From an uncultured Peptococcaceae bacterium (GTDB lineage: Bacteria > Bacillota > Peptococcia > Peptococcales > Peptococcaceae): a DNA stretch of 64,000 nucleotides. Shown here piece by piece: positions 1 through 9,440 of this stretch. The notes under the pieces are model-generated. The model searched no databases. It was not told where the DNA came from and saw only the letters and a list, made by a program, of their open reading frames with translations. Location of the stretch: the NCBI GenBank assembly GCA_910585405.1, contig CAJUDO010000002.1, positions 62,001 to 126,000 of the forward strand. The letters run 5' to 3'. Each line of letters opens with the position of its first letter. The first letter of the stretch is position 1. A program made the translations under genes and the position numbers.

Positions 1-2
1 AT

Positions 3-545
3 GGAATTGTTTATACACAGAAATTCGGTAAGCTGGCATATATCACCAAAGCAACATCACAGCTGATGCGTGATTTGGGCTCAACCCCTTCTCCACAGAA
101 TGCATTCCTGCTGAACTTAGGTCTGGAAACGCTGCATTTGCGTGTTCCCCGCCATTGTGAAAATGCACTGAAGGTTGCACAGTATTTGCAAAATCATAAC
201 AAAGTAGCGTGGGTGAATTATGCAGATCTGCCAGACAACAAATATCATTCACTGGCGCAGAAATATATGCCAAACGGAACCTGCGGTGTATTGTGCTTTG
301 GCTTAAAAGGCGGCCGTGACGTATCTGTTTCCTTTATGGATAAGCTGAAACTGGCTGCTATTGTAACGCATGTAGCGGACGCACGCACCTGCGTACTGCA
401 TCCGGCCAGCCACACCCATCGTCAAATGACTGAGGAGCAGCTGAAAGAAGCTGGCGTAGCACCAGACCTCATTCGTTTCTCTGTAGGGATTGAAGATGCC
501 GACGATATTATCGCGGATTTGGAACAGGCCTTGGCACAGATTTAA
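3..545 (+). CDS. metY: O-acetylhomoserine (thiol)-lyase, C-terminal part (5' cut by window edge)
   Basis: PLP enzyme of the Cys/Met metabolism family that makes homocysteine from O-acetylhomoserine and sulfide in the cytoplasm. The frame is open from base 3 and gives about 180 residues. They match the family C-terminal half: YITKATSQLMRDLG, then LETLHLRVPRHCENAL, then HPASHTHRQ, then the closing RFSVGIEDADDIIADLEQAL typical of OAH sulfhydrylases rather than of MetB or MetC. The PLP lysine lies before the window. It is followed 42 bases later by metA, and MetA here carries the acetyl-CoA-type Glu111, so the substrate fits. The gene is probably intact and only cut by the window. Confidence 0.93.
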   Translation, partial: GIVYTQKFGKLAYITKATSQLMRDLGSTPSPQNAFLLNLGLETLHLRVPRHCENALKVAQYLQNHNKVAWVNYADLPDNKYHSLAQKYMPNGTCGVLCFGLKGGRDVSVSFMDKLKLAAIVTHVADARTCVLHPASHTHRQMTEEQLKEAGVAPDLIRFSVGIEDADDIIADLEQALAQI

Positions 546-587
546 CAAGATTATCAATTACTTTTTACGTGAAAGGGGTTTTTCACT

Positions 588-1511
588 ATGCCCGTGATTA
601 TACCGGCAGCGCTTCCTGCCACTGAAACGTTGACCAATGAACAAATTTTCGTGATGCATGAACAACGTGCCAGAACACAGGATATCCGCCCATTAAAGCT
701 GGCGATTGTCAATCTGATGCCTACCAAAATCGTGACGGAAACACAACTTTTACGGCTAATCAGCAACACTGCACTGCAAACGGAAGTTGATTTAATCCGC
801 ATGGTCAGCCATGTGAGCAAAAATGTGTCTGAAGAACACTTGCAAACCTTTTACAAAGATTTTGATGAAATTAAACATACAAAATATGACGGCATGATTG
901 TTACTGGCGCACCAGTTGAACAAATGTCCTTTCAGGAAGTCAATTACTGGGATGAATTAAAACAAATTTTTGATTTTGCCGACCAAAATGTCTTTTCCAC
1001 CATGTTTATTTGCTGGGGCGCACAGGCTGCGTTGTACCATTATTACGGCGTGCCTAAATACGCCCTACCGGAAAAAATGTTTGGCGTCTTCGAGCATGAG
1101 GTTCTCTGCAAACGCCCTATCGTGCGCGGTTTTGACGATGTATTTTATGCCCCCCACTCCCGCCACACAGAATTTCGTGCCGGAGATATCGCTAAAGTAG
1201 ACGAGTTGGAAATCATCGCACAGTCACGGGAAGCTGGCGTATATTTGGCCGCCAGTAAAGACGGGCATCGGGTATTTGTATCCGGTCATTGTGAATATGA
1301 TCCCTTAACATTAGATTCTGAATATCGGCGAGATCTCGATCGTGGAGCTGCAATCGCGCCGCCTAAAAACTATTATCCAAACGATGACCCCTCCTGTGCG
1401 CCTGTTGTGCGTTGGCGCAGTCACGGCAATTTATTATTTGCCAATTGGCTCAATTATTATGTATATCAGGAAACACCATATGATTATTTATCAGAAATGG
1501 AAAAGGAATAG
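588..1511 (+). CDS. metA: Homoserine O-acetyltransferase (MetA family)
   Basis: Activates homoserine for methionine synthesis. The 307 residues match the MetA family length. The catalytic Cys142 is visible in FICWGAQ, and His234 and Glu236 in the GHCEYD motif complete the triad. Residue 111 is Glu (TGAPVE). In MetA proteins Glu at 111 goes with acetyl-CoA use and Gly with succinyl-CoA use, so this enzyme should make O-acetylhomoserine despite the common 'succinyltransferase' label. That matches the metY upstream. The ATG is preceded by a GAAAGGGG Shine-Dalgarno. It is the second gene of the met operon seen here; metH starts 6 bases after its stop. Confidence 0.95.
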   Translation: MPVIIPAALPATETLTNEQIFVMHEQRARTQDIRPLKLAIVNLMPTKIVTETQLLRLISNTALQTEVDLIRMVSHVSKNVSEEHLQTFYKDFDEIKHTKYDGMIVTGAPVEQMSFQEVNYWDELKQIFDFADQNVFSTMFICWGAQAALYHYYGVPKYALPEKMFGVFEHEVLCKRPIVRGFDDVFYAPHSRHTEFRAGDIAKVDELEIIAQSREAGVYLAASKDGHRVFVSGHCEYDPLTLDSEYRRDLDRGAAIAPPKNYYPNDDPSCAPVVRWRSHGNLLFANWLNYYVYQETPYDYLSEMEKE

Positions 1512-1517
1512 AAGGCA

Positions 1518-3926
1518 ATGACTGTGGAACAAATACTTATTTTTGACGGCGCAATGGGAACCATGCTGCAACAGCGTGGCTTAGCGCCAGGACAAAGTCC
1601 AGAGGAACTAAACCTTACCATGCCTGATGTGGTAGAGAGTGTACATCGGGATTATTTACAGGCCGGTGCGGATATTGTGATTACCAATACCTTCGGCGGC
1701 AGTCGATTAAAACTTCAGGAATATCACCTAGAAAAACAGGTAAAGGAAATTAACCGTCGGGCTATAGAAATCGCCAGAGCTGCCTGTGTAAAAGCCGGGC
1801 ATGGACAGGTAGCTGCTTCTTTGGGACCTACCGGACATTTTGTGTCGCCAGTGGGAGACACATCTTTTGATGAAATGTATGCAATCTATCGAGAACAGGC
1901 AGACGCTATTGCAACTGCACAGCCAGACTATTTTTTGCTGGAAACTTTCAGCGATTTGGGTGAAATACGAGCCGCACTATTGGCTTGTCTGGACGCCGGG
2001 GAACGTAAAATCCCCGTCATATGCAGCATGACCTACACCAACGGACGCACCTTAACTGGTGTCAGTCCCGCAGTAGCTGCCGTTACTCTGGAGGCAATGG
2101 GGGCGGCGGTAATCGGCTGCAACTGCTCTGGCGGTCCTGATGAATTGCAGCAGGTAGTGGCGGAGCTTGCGCGGTATACAGAGCTGCCTTTGGTGGTGCA
2201 GCCCAATGCCGGCTTGCCTTTTCTGGTGGATGGCAAGGTGCAGTATCCATTGAAGGCAAAGGAATTTGCGGAAGCCATGCAGCGGTTCTTGCCCTATGAA
2301 GTGGCCTTTATGGGCGGCTGCTGCGGTACGACGCCGCAGCATATTGCTTGCTTGAAAGAGTCGGTACAGAACCATGTATTGCAACGCCGTCAGGTGGAAC
2401 CGTTAGGCCGGTTGTCCTGTCGGGAGTTTATTGTAGAGATTGGCGGCAATACGCTGCCTAAGATGATTGGCGAGCGCATTAACCCCACGGCCCGTAAAAA
2501 ATTGGCCCAGGGCCTGCGGGACGGCGATTTGGCCATGATAGAAAAAGAAGCAGAACAGCAGGTCGAAGCCGGCGCGCATGTGTTAGATGTCAATGTGGGT
2601 ACCCACGGCATCGACGAAGCTCAGGTGATGGCCGATGTCCTGACGCTTTTACAACAAAGCGCCAGTATTCCGCTATGTTTGGACTCCACCAATCCTCAAG
2701 TATTAGAACGAGGCTTGAAGCAATATCAAGGGAAGGCATTAATCAATTCGGTCAATGGGGAACAAGCCAGCTTGGATAACATTCTGCCATTAGCCAAGCG
2801 CTATGGCGCCGCGGTGGTGGGATTAACCCTAGACGAAAACGGCATCCCACCGAAAGCGGAAGGTCGGTTGGAAATTGCCAAGCGTATTGTGGCTGCCTGT
2901 GAGCATTACGGCATAAAGCGACAGGATATTTATCTGGATAGTTTGGTGTTCACAGTAGGTACCGATATAAATGGTCCGCGAGAAACACTGCGCACTATGA
3001 GCCTGATTCGCCAAGAACTGCCTGGCGTTAATCTGCTGCTTGGTGTCAGCAATGTATCTCATGGTTTGCCAAATCGGCCCAAAATCAACAGCGCTTTTCT
3101 TGCAATGGCCATTGGCAATGGATTGGACTTGTCTATCATCAATCCATTGGATGAGATGATGAAAAACGCCTGGCAAAGCGCAGCATTATTAATCGGCCGC
3201 GATGAGAATGCCGAAAATTATTTACAATTAAATAGCGAACAGACCTCCATGGCATCCTCAGCTGTGACTGATGAAACGCCAAGCCTGGAACTGGTGACCC
3301 GTATGGTCGTAAAAGGCAGTTCCAATATTGGAAAAGTAGTGCAGGCGCTGCTGGATGACGGCATAGAGGCTATGACAATCATCAACGATGGCCTGATTGC
3401 TGGATTAAATGAAGTGGGGGAAAAGTACGAAAAAGGCATTTTTTTCTTGCCGCAGCTAATGCGCAGTGCCGAAGTATCCCAGCAGGCTTTCGAATTGCTG
3501 GAAAGTCATCTGCAAAACGGAGATGACTTTCAAAAGGCCACGCTGGTAATTGGCACCGTGAAGGGCGATATTCACGACATTGGCAAAAATATGGTGGCTG
3601 TCATGGTAAAAAATCATGGCTATCGAGTTGTAGATTTAGGGAAAAATGTACCAGCAGAGAAATTTATAGAAGCCGTGTTGGAATATAAAGCTGAATTTCT
3701 GGGACTTAGTGCGTTGATGACGACCACTATGCAGGAGATTCCCGGCGTGATTTCCTTGCTGCGGCAGCAATCCCCACAGACCAAAGTAATTATTGGCGGC
3801 GCAGTCATCACCGAAGAATTTGCTGAAGAAGTCGGCGCCGATGGCTTTGGACGCGATGCAGTACAGACTGTAAAATTGATGGATGAATTTTTGAAAGAAG
3901 GTGCGTCATGCTCCAAGAAAAATTAG
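1518..3926 (+). CDS. metH: Cobalamin-dependent methionine synthase without activation domain
   Basis: Transfers the methyl group of 5-methyltetrahydrofolate to homocysteine through cob(I)alamin. In order, its 802 residues hold a homocysteine-binding barrel (about 1-300, zinc ligands Cys203, Cys268 and Cys269 in the NCSGG and GGCCGTT motifs), a pterin-binding barrel (about 315-575, starting at MIGERINPTARKK), and the B12 cap plus Rossmann module (about 595-800) with the DxHxxG signature and His686 as axial cobalt ligand. E. coli MetH is about 1,230 residues. The missing part is the C-terminal AdoMet-binding reactivation domain, which is encoded separately at 4760-5452. It overlaps metF by 19 bases. 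Confidence 0.96.
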   Translation: MTVEQILIFDGAMGTMLQQRGLAPGQSPEELNLTMPDVVESVHRDYLQAGADIVITNTFGGSRLKLQEYHLEKQVKEINRRAIEIARAACVKAGHGQVAASLGPTGHFVSPVGDTSFDEMYAIYREQADAIATAQPDYFLLETFSDLGEIRAALLACLDAGERKIPVICSMTYTNGRTLTGVSPAVAAVTLEAMGAAVIGCNCSGGPDELQQVVAELARYTELPLVVQPNAGLPFLVDGKVQYPLKAKEFAEAMQRFLPYEVAFMGGCCGTTPQHIACLKESVQNHVLQRRQVEPLGRLSCREFIVEIGGNTLPKMIGERINPTARKKLAQGLRDGDLAMIEKEAEQQVEAGAHVLDVNVGTHGIDEAQVMADVLTLLQQSASIPLCLDSTNPQVLERGLKQYQGKALINSVNGEQASLDNILPLAKRYGAAVVGLTLDENGIPPKAEGRLEIAKRIVAACEHYGIKRQDIYLDSLVFTVGTDINGPRETLRTMSLIRQELPGVNLLLGVSNVSHGLPNRPKINSAFLAMAIGNGLDLSIINPLDEMMKNAWQSAALLIGRDENAENYLQLNSEQTSMASSAVTDETPSLELVTRMVVKGSSNIGKVVQALLDDGIEAMTIINDGLIAGLNEVGEKYEKGIFFLPQLMRSAEVSQQAFELLESHLQNGDDFQKATLVIGTVKGDIHDIGKNMVAVMVKNHGYRVVDLGKNVPAEKFIEAVLEYKAEFLGLSALMTTTMQEIPGVISLLRQQSPQTKVIIGGAVITEEFAEEVGADGFGRDAVQTVKLMDEFLKEGASCSKKN

Positions 3927-4759
3927 CGCGAAAAGAATTTGTAGTGACCATGGAGGTTGACCCGCCAAGGGGCGCAGACCCCTGGCCAGTTTTCACGGCC
4001 ATTCATGATTTAGCCGACCAGCTGACAGCGGTGAATATTGCTGACAGCCCTACTGCAAAGCTACGGATGAGCCCCATTGCCTTGGCGTCCTTGGTACAGG
4101 ATAGACTACGTTTGGAAACAATTTTTCATTTAACCTGCCGGGACCGCAATTTATTAGGCTTGCAGGCTGAATTGCTAGGGGCGTATGCTTTAGGTGTACG
4201 CAATATCCTGACCCTGACAGGCGACGACCCCAAACTTGGTGACCATCCAGAAGCCAGCGGAATTTTTGATGTGGATTCCAAGGGCCTGGCTCAGATGGCT
4301 GCCAGATTAAACCAAGGGCAGGATTATTATGGAAGAGCATTGGATAACGCCACCGATTTTTTTATCGGCGCGGTAGCCAATCCCGGCACGGAGGACGTGA
4401 GCAGAGAAGCAGCCCGCGTGCAGGAAAAAATCGCCCATGGCGTACAGTTTTTCCAGACCCAGCCCGTATATAGTCTGGAACAAGTAGAGCGTTTTTCCAT
4501 TGCCGCTAATACAGACGTGCCCTTTATTTATGGCATTATGCCATTAAAGAGTGTAAAACAAGCCCAATACCTCAATGCGCACGTGCCGGGTGTTCATGTC
4601 CCTGGTGAAATGATGTACATTTTGGAAAAAGACGGCGCAGCAGGCGGTATGGAATATTTATGTAATTTAGTGCAGCAATTGAAGCCCCATGTGGCCGGAA
4701 TTCATATTTTCCCTATGCGACAATATCACCTGGCTGAGCAATTAATCGAGGTGTTGTAG
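3908..4759 (+). CDS. metF: Methylenetetrahydrofolate reductase
   Basis: Reduces 5,10-methylene-THF to 5-methyl-THF, the methyl donor for the MetH encoded just upstream. The 283 residues show the MTHFR barrel features: MEVDPPRGAD near the N terminus, HLTCRDRN, the LTGDDPKLGDHP loop for flavin and folate, VANPG, and FFQTQPVY followed by PFIYGIMPL. The ATG lies inside the end of metH behind an AAGAAGGTG Shine-Dalgarno, so the two are translationally coupled. The stop is directly followed by the GTG of the activation subunit. Confidence 0.94.
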   Translation: MLQEKLARKEFVVTMEVDPPRGADPWPVFTAIHDLADQLTAVNIADSPTAKLRMSPIALASLVQDRLRLETIFHLTCRDRNLLGLQAELLGAYALGVRNILTLTGDDPKLGDHPEASGIFDVDSKGLAQMAARLNQGQDYYGRALDNATDFFIGAVANPGTEDVSREAARVQEKIAHGVQFFQTQPVYSLEQVERFSIAANTDVPFIYGIMPLKSVKQAQYLNAHVPGVHVPGEMMYILEKDGAAGGMEYLCNLVQQLKPHVAGIHIFPMRQYHLAEQLIEVL

Positions 4760-5452
4760 GTGGGAATTGTACATCATTTACAGCAATTTCATCTTGCCTT
4801 TGACGCACAAGCCTTTATTGCCAGTCATCATGATTGCCCGGATGAACCAGAATTGCTGCAGGAATTGTGGCAGTTGGTGGCGCCAGCAATTTTTTGGCGG
4901 GAAGAACCAATCCGCAGCAACGATGGTGATCAGCTGGTCCTAGGAAACGATGAGCTGTGTATTGCCAGCTGTTATGTTTGCAAAGGTCTGCAGCAATGTA
5001 AACGAGCCACTATCATGGCATTGACCATTGGTCCCGCTTTGCCGGGAGAAGCCCGCAGAGCTGCTGAATCGGGCCAGCTTTATCGCAGCACGATTGCTGA
5101 TTATCTAGGTTCTCACGCAGTGGAGCAGCTAGCTGAATCCTTTTGTCAGTATTTGCAGCAGCAAGCCTTATCCCGTGGATTATATGCCACGCTGCGCTAT
5201 AGTCCAGGCTATGGAGATTGGGCTCTAACTGGACAGGCAGATGTCTTTGCTTTTTTAAATCAGTGTCAAGGAAAAATTCAACTTAGCGACAACTTTTTGA
5301 TGAACCCGGTAAAAAGTATCACCGCTATCATTGGCTGGTCCAGCCAGTGGCAAAAACCCGAATATCCACGTGGTGAACACAACAGTTTCTGCAATGGCGG
5401 CCACAACTGTGCAGCTTGTGTGACCTGGGCCTGTCGCAAAGGGCAAAAATAA
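4760..5452 (+). CDS. Stand-alone MetH reactivation (AdoMet-binding) subunit
   Basis: Protein of 230 residues equivalent to the C-terminal activation domain of full-length MetH, which binds AdoMet and remethylates oxidised cob(II)alamin. The diagnostic stretch is RYSPGYGDWALTGQ followed by the SDNFLMNPVKSITAIIG block. The start is GTG immediately after the metF stop, with GAGGTG inside the metF end as Shine-Dalgarno. The C terminus ends in a Cys/His-rich tail (HNCAACVTWACRKG) that resembles the CxxC end of free-standing activation subunits. It should work in trans on the 802-residue MetH. It is the last gene of the operon and a terminator follows. Confidence 0.9.
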   Translation: MGIVHHLQQFHLAFDAQAFIASHHDCPDEPELLQELWQLVAPAIFWREEPIRSNDGDQLVLGNDELCIASCYVCKGLQQCKRATIMALTIGPALPGEARRAAESGQLYRSTIADYLGSHAVEQLAESFCQYLQQQALSRGLYATLRYSPGYGDWALTGQADVFAFLNQCQGKIQLSDNFLMNPVKSITAIIGWSSQWQKPEYPRGEHNSFCNGGHNCAACVTWACRKGQK

Positions 5453-5472
5453 AACATAATTTTTAAAGTATC

Positions 5473-5521
5473 AACGTCGAATCTGGTTGCCATGTAATAT
5501 AACCGATTCGGCGTTATTTTT
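5473..5521 (+). terminator. Intrinsic terminator of the met operon
   Basis: AACGTCGAATC(T)GGTT pairs with AACCGATTCGGCGTT across a 13-base loop with one bulge, and a T-rich run follows. It lies 20 bases after the last met gene. Confidence 0.8.
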
Positions 5522-5714
5522 ATCCATTCACCGCCGAAAATATCTTATGTAGCGAACATGATATCCTTTTCGTGAAATCTACTTCAAAAACAATTCACCA
5601 TATCTTTTGCCGCTCTCTATAAAAAACAGCAGAAACTGTTCCAATCAGGGAGTGATACAGTGCTGCTGTCCTGTGCATATTCGCTTTCGTCCTTATATAG
5701 TTACATTTTTCCAA

Positions 5715-6395
5715 TCAGCCACCCCGCGTGATATCCTGTTTCTGATACCAGCGTAAAGCCTCGTAAAAATCCTCTGGTTGGAAATCAGGCCACAACCGAT
5801 CTACCACAAAAAAATCGGCATATACAGTCTGTACCGGTAAAAAACCGGACAATCGGCGCATACCGCCCCAGCGAATCACCAGATCAATCCGTGAAATATC
5901 ATGAGAGTGCAGCCCGGCACAAATGCGGGAACGCTCCCTTCCAGGCGATAACAAATCCGCCATATCCCATTCCCAGCCGTAATTCACCAGAAAATTCACC
6001 CGAATGCCTCCGCCATGCAAGTCGGTTCGCGTTGTATACTGCCGAATAGATTGGGGAAAACTTGGTCCATCAACATTGCCGACCACCAACAACGATACAG
6101 GCTCCTCCGCAATCATCGCCACCGCTCTGGCACAAGCGTCGGAAAATGCTTTTACCTGTTCTGGCGGCCGTCCGCAATTATCAGTAGTATAGCCATAATA
6201 AGTGATCTCCTGCACACCGACCTTCCTGGCCAAATGCAACACATCCAGCCCCGGTGACAAGCCATAGACATAACCGTCCTGCTTCGCCATGCCAGCCTGT
6301 TTCGCCCATCGTCGATTTCCATCGGGAATAATCCCGATATGCATTGGTATTCTGATACGATCACGCCCTTTCATCATTAGTCTGCGAAAAAACAT
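5715..6395 (-). CDS. Short cis-prenyltransferase (undecaprenyl diphosphate synthase family)
   Basis: Member of the Z-isoprenyl diphosphate synthase fold, which condenses isopentenyl diphosphate onto allylic primers. At 226 residues it is slightly shorter than UppS. The signature GIIPDGNRRWAKQAG holds the catalytic Asp25 that binds Mg-diphosphate. The C-terminal diphosphate-binding block is DLVIRWGGMRRLSGFLPVQ, followed by FFVVDRLWPDF. In housekeeping UppS the block reads RTGGE, so the W and M here mark a divergent paralogue; product chain length cannot be read from sequence. The start could be the first ATG (weak AGGTA upstream) or the inner ATG at residue 18, just before the motif. It is monocistronic and divergent from nfnAB. 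Confidence 0.8.
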   Translation of the reverse strand: MFFRRLMMKGRDRIRIPMHIGIIPDGNRRWAKQAGMAKQDGYVYGLSPGLDVLHLARKVGVQEITYYGYTTDNCGRPPEQVKAFSDACARAVAMIAEEPVSLLVVGNVDGPSFPQSIRQYTTRTDLHGGGIRVNFLVNYGWEWDMADLLSPGRERSRICAGLHSHDISRIDLVIRWGGMRRLSGFLPVQTVYADFFVVDRLWPDFQPEDFYEALRWYQKQDITRGG

Positions 6396-6975
6396 GAAAA
6401 ATATACCTGTTGCAAAAGAAATACGATATCAGATTTGACGGACCTTAAATCCAAAAGTATTTCTAAATTTTTGTACACATAGAACGAGAGCATCACAAAA
6501 ACACAGCCTTCACAATCCTCTAAAATCGCTACAATCCCGCTCTACAAAAATTCCATTTACGCAATCTCTTACACATACTTACCATATTTTTACTTGTAAT
6601 AACACGCACAATCCTCAAATCCCCCATCAACAGCAACTTAACAAACAATTATCCATGTTTTTTTCCTTCCGAACAACATAAATTCTGCTTCATATTACCT
6701 TATCCTTCACAAAGTTTATAATACCTTCCCTCCATAAATTGCTATCAATTAAAATCATTCTCACTATTGATTAAACAGAGGAAAAAGTAAATAATAAATA
6801 TATCAAACTAATTCTTCTGATAATTTTTCCAAACAAAGAAAGGAGCATACACACAGCCAAAATTTCAATTTTCTCAGTTACACCGTAACCCCTAATACAC
6901 CCAAAAAATTATAATCTCATGCACGACCGCCGTAACAACATAATTGTCTTTAAAAAAATGAAGAGGTGAACGAAA
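6396..6975. other. 580-base AT-rich divergent intergenic region
   Basis: Separates the minus-strand cis-prenyltransferase gene from plus-strand nfnA. I see no credible open frame, tRNA or terminator here. It should hold both promoters, but I could not identify a convincing -35/-10 pair. The only clear signal is the AGAGGTG Shine-Dalgarno at the right edge for nfnA. Confidence 0.5.
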
Positions 6976-7815
6976 ATGTACAAAATTGTAGAAAAAAGGA
7001 AACTTAATGACAACGTTGTACTGGTAAAAGTAGATGCACCATTTATTGCCAGGAAAGTACTCCCAGGCCAATTTGTTATTTTTCGTATTGACGAACAGGG
7101 AGAAAGAGTCCCTGTAACAGTCGCAGACTACGACCGGGAAAAAGGAACTATCACTCTAATTGTACAAACTGTTGGACGTTCTACCATTATGCTGGGTGAA
7201 ATGAAAGAAGGCGAATCCCTCCAGGATGTGGTGGGTCCTTTAGGCATTCCAACTGAATTGGATAACCCTCAGCGAGTTTGTGTAATTGGCGGCGGCGTTG
7301 GCTGTGCCATCGCCTATCCACAAGCTAAAGCATTGTATACAGCAGGCGTGCAAGTAGATGTCATTGCTGGCTTCCGCTCTAAAGACATTGTGATTCTCGA
7401 AGAAGAAATGAAAGCTGTCTCCCAGCATTATTATGTAATGACCGATGATGGCTCCTATGGCGAGAAAGGCTTAGTAACGCAAAAATTGCAGCAGTTACTG
7501 GATGAAGGTGTTCAATATGACACTGTAATTGCAATTGGTCCCATTCCTATGATGAAATTTGTTTCCTTAACTACAAAACCGGCAAATATCAAAACAATTG
7601 TCAGCTTGAACCCTATTATGATTGATGGTACGGGGATGTGTGGCGGTTGTCGGGTAACTGTAGGCGGTGAAACCAAATTTGCCTGTGTGGATGGCCCGGA
7701 TTTTGATGGGCATCTAGTAGATTTTGATGAACTCATGCGGAGAAATGCTGTCAATAAAACACAGGAAACGCATGACCGTGAACATTGTAGACTGAGAGGT
7801 GCAAACAATGGCTAA
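6976..7815 (+). CDS. nfnA: NADH-dependent ferredoxin:NADP+ oxidoreductase, small subunit (NfnA)
   Basis: FAD/NAD-binding electron-transfer subunit of the ferredoxin-NADP reductase family (same fold as dihydroorotate dehydrogenase PyrK). With NfnB it forms the flavin-bifurcating transhydrogenase that links NADPH to NADH plus ferredoxin. The 279 residues show an N-terminal FAD barrel (GQFVIFRIDEQGERVPV), an NAD-binding GGGVGCAIAYPQAKAL, and the C-terminal [2Fe-2S] motif DGTGMCGGCRV followed by FACVDGPDFDGH. AGAGGTG precedes the ATG. Its last 8 bases overlap nfnB. It could also be labelled a glutamate synthase or SudB small subunit; the pairing with a stand-alone NfnB-type protein favours Nfn. 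Confidence 0.88.
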   Translation: MYKIVEKRKLNDNVVLVKVDAPFIARKVLPGQFVIFRIDEQGERVPVTVADYDREKGTITLIVQTVGRSTIMLGEMKEGESLQDVVGPLGIPTELDNPQRVCVIGGGVGCAIAYPQAKALYTAGVQVDVIAGFRSKDIVILEEEMKAVSQHYYVMTDDGSYGEKGLVTQKLQQLLDEGVQYDTVIAIGPIPMMKFVSLTTKPANIKTIVSLNPIMIDGTGMCGGCRVTVGGETKFACVDGPDFDGHLVDFDELMRRNAVNKTQETHDREHCRLRGANNG

Positions 7816-9205
7816 TATGTCCCCCATAAAAAATCCAATGCCAGAACAGGATCCTAATGTGAGAGCAAGAAATTTTGAAGAAGTTACATTAGGGTATACA
7901 GAAGAAATGGCAATCGACGAAGCAAAACGCTGCTTGAACTGTAAAACAATGCCCTGTGTAGCCGGATGTCCAGTAAATGTACAAATTCCTCGTTTTATTC
8001 AATTGATTTCCGACGGAAAATTTGCTGATGCCTGTGCTGTAATTAAAGAAACCAGTTCTCTGCCCGCTGTCTGCGGTCGTGTATGTACTCAAGAAACACA
8101 ATGTGAAAGTAAATGTACCCGCGGCATAAAAGGGGAACCGGTCGCAATTGGTCGGCTTGAACGCTTTGTAGCCGACTGGGATATGAAGCATGGCAACCAT
8201 CAAATCGAAAAGCCTGTTTCCAACGGTATCAAAGTCGCCATAATCGGAGCTGGTCCTGCTGGTCTCACTTGCGCCGGAGATTTAGCTAAACTTGGCTACG
8301 AAGTTACTGTATTTGAGGCATTTCACAAAGCCGGCGGTGTATTAGTTTATGGAATTCCCGAATTTCGCCTGCCTAAAGTTATCGTACAAAAGGAAGTAGA
8401 AAATTTAGAGAAACTGGGCGTAAAGATTATGACAAACATGGTAATTGGCAAAGTTCTTTCCATCGACGAATTATTTCAAGAATACAATTTCCAAGCTGTG
8501 TTTATTGGTTCTGGCGCTGGGCTGCCAATGTTCATGGGGATTGAAGGAGAGGGCTTATCCGGTGTTTATTCCGCTAATGAATTCTTAACCCGGATCAACC
8601 TAATGAAAGCTTATCGAGATGACTACGACACCCCTATTCGTAAAGGGAAATCTGTCGCCGTTGTCGGCGGCGGCAACGTAGCTATGGATGCTGCCCGAAG
8701 CGCTATGCGTCTCGGCGCAGAACACGTATATATTATCTATCGCCGCTCAGAAGAAGAACTTCCGGCACGTCGTGAAGAAGTCCATCATGCAAAAGAAGAA
8801 GGCATTGAGTTTATGCTATTGAGCAATCCGGTAAAGATTCATGGAGACGAAAATGGGAATGTCAACTCTATCGAATGCATAAAAATGGAGTTAGGCGAGC
8901 CCGATGCTTCTGGACGTCGCAGACCAATTCCTGTCGAAGGTTCCAATTTTCAAGTACCTGTAGATACTGTAATTATGTCTTTGGGAACCTCTCCCAATCC
9001 TTTGCTGCGCAGTACCACAGACGGATTGGAGGCAAACAACCGCGGCTGCTTAATCACAAACGCCGGTATGGCTACCAGCAAAGAAGGCGTTTATGCCGGC
9101 GGTGACGCTGTTACCGGTGCAGCCACTGTCATTTTGGCTATGGGCGCAGGTAAAACAGCAGCGCAGTCTATTCATGAGTACCTACAAAGTAAATTTCACG
9201 CTTAA
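7808..9205 (+). CDS. nfnB: NADPH-dependent ferredoxin:NADP+ oxidoreductase, large subunit (NfnB / GltD-like)
   Basis: Large bifurcating subunit, 465 residues, GltD-like. The N-terminal double [4Fe-4S] domain shows CLNCKTMPCVAGCPV and CGRVCTQETQCESKC. An FAD Rossmann GAGPAGL follows, then GVLVYGIPEFRLPK and the NADPH Rossmann GGGNVAMDAARSAMRLGA with the YRRSEEELPARREE stretch. The C-terminal FAD contact is YAGGDAVTGAATVI. A GTG lies at 7799, but GAGAGGTG sits 5 bases before the ATG at 7808, so that is chosen. It overlaps nfnA by 8 bases, so the two are translationally coupled. No large glutamate synthase subunit is nearby. Confidence 0.9.
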   Translation: MANMSPIKNPMPEQDPNVRARNFEEVTLGYTEEMAIDEAKRCLNCKTMPCVAGCPVNVQIPRFIQLISDGKFADACAVIKETSSLPAVCGRVCTQETQCESKCTRGIKGEPVAIGRLERFVADWDMKHGNHQIEKPVSNGIKVAIIGAGPAGLTCAGDLAKLGYEVTVFEAFHKAGGVLVYGIPEFRLPKVIVQKEVENLEKLGVKIMTNMVIGKVLSIDELFQEYNFQAVFIGSGAGLPMFMGIEGEGLSGVYSANEFLTRINLMKAYRDDYDTPIRKGKSVAVVGGGNVAMDAARSAMRLGAEHVYIIYRRSEEELPARREEVHHAKEEGIEFMLLSNPVKIHGDENGNVNSIECIKMELGEPDASGRRRPIPVEGSNFQVPVDTVIMSLGTSPNPLLRSTTDGLEANNRGCLITNAGMATSKEGVYAGGDAVTGAATVILAMGAGKTAAQSIHEYLQSKFHA

Positions 9206-9230
9206 AACTTAACAACAAAGTGTGATACAA

Positions 9231-9267
9231 AAAACCGAAGTTTACGCTTTTGTGGCTTCGGTTTTGT
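9231..9267 (+). terminator. Intrinsic terminator after nfnAB
   Basis: AAAACCGAAG and CTTCGGTTTT form a perfect 10-bp stem around a 15-base loop, ending in T residues, 25 bases after the nfnB stop. Confidence 0.85.
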
Positions 9268-9440
9268 TATATTATTTTACTTTTTCGAGAATCTTGCCAA
9301 ACACTTATTCATAGCAACCGCTACAATTATAATCATTTTTTCTTTATATTCTGGACTGAAAAACATCAGAAAAACTTTTCATGAGCATTTACTATTCAAA
9401 AAACAAATATTTAGCGTCTCTACATAGTTTAAAAGCTTTC

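Noticed and set aside
560..578. CTTTTTACGTGAAAGG resembling a second parS
   Set aside because: Only 11 of 16 positions match the consensus and it overlaps the metA ribosome-binding region.
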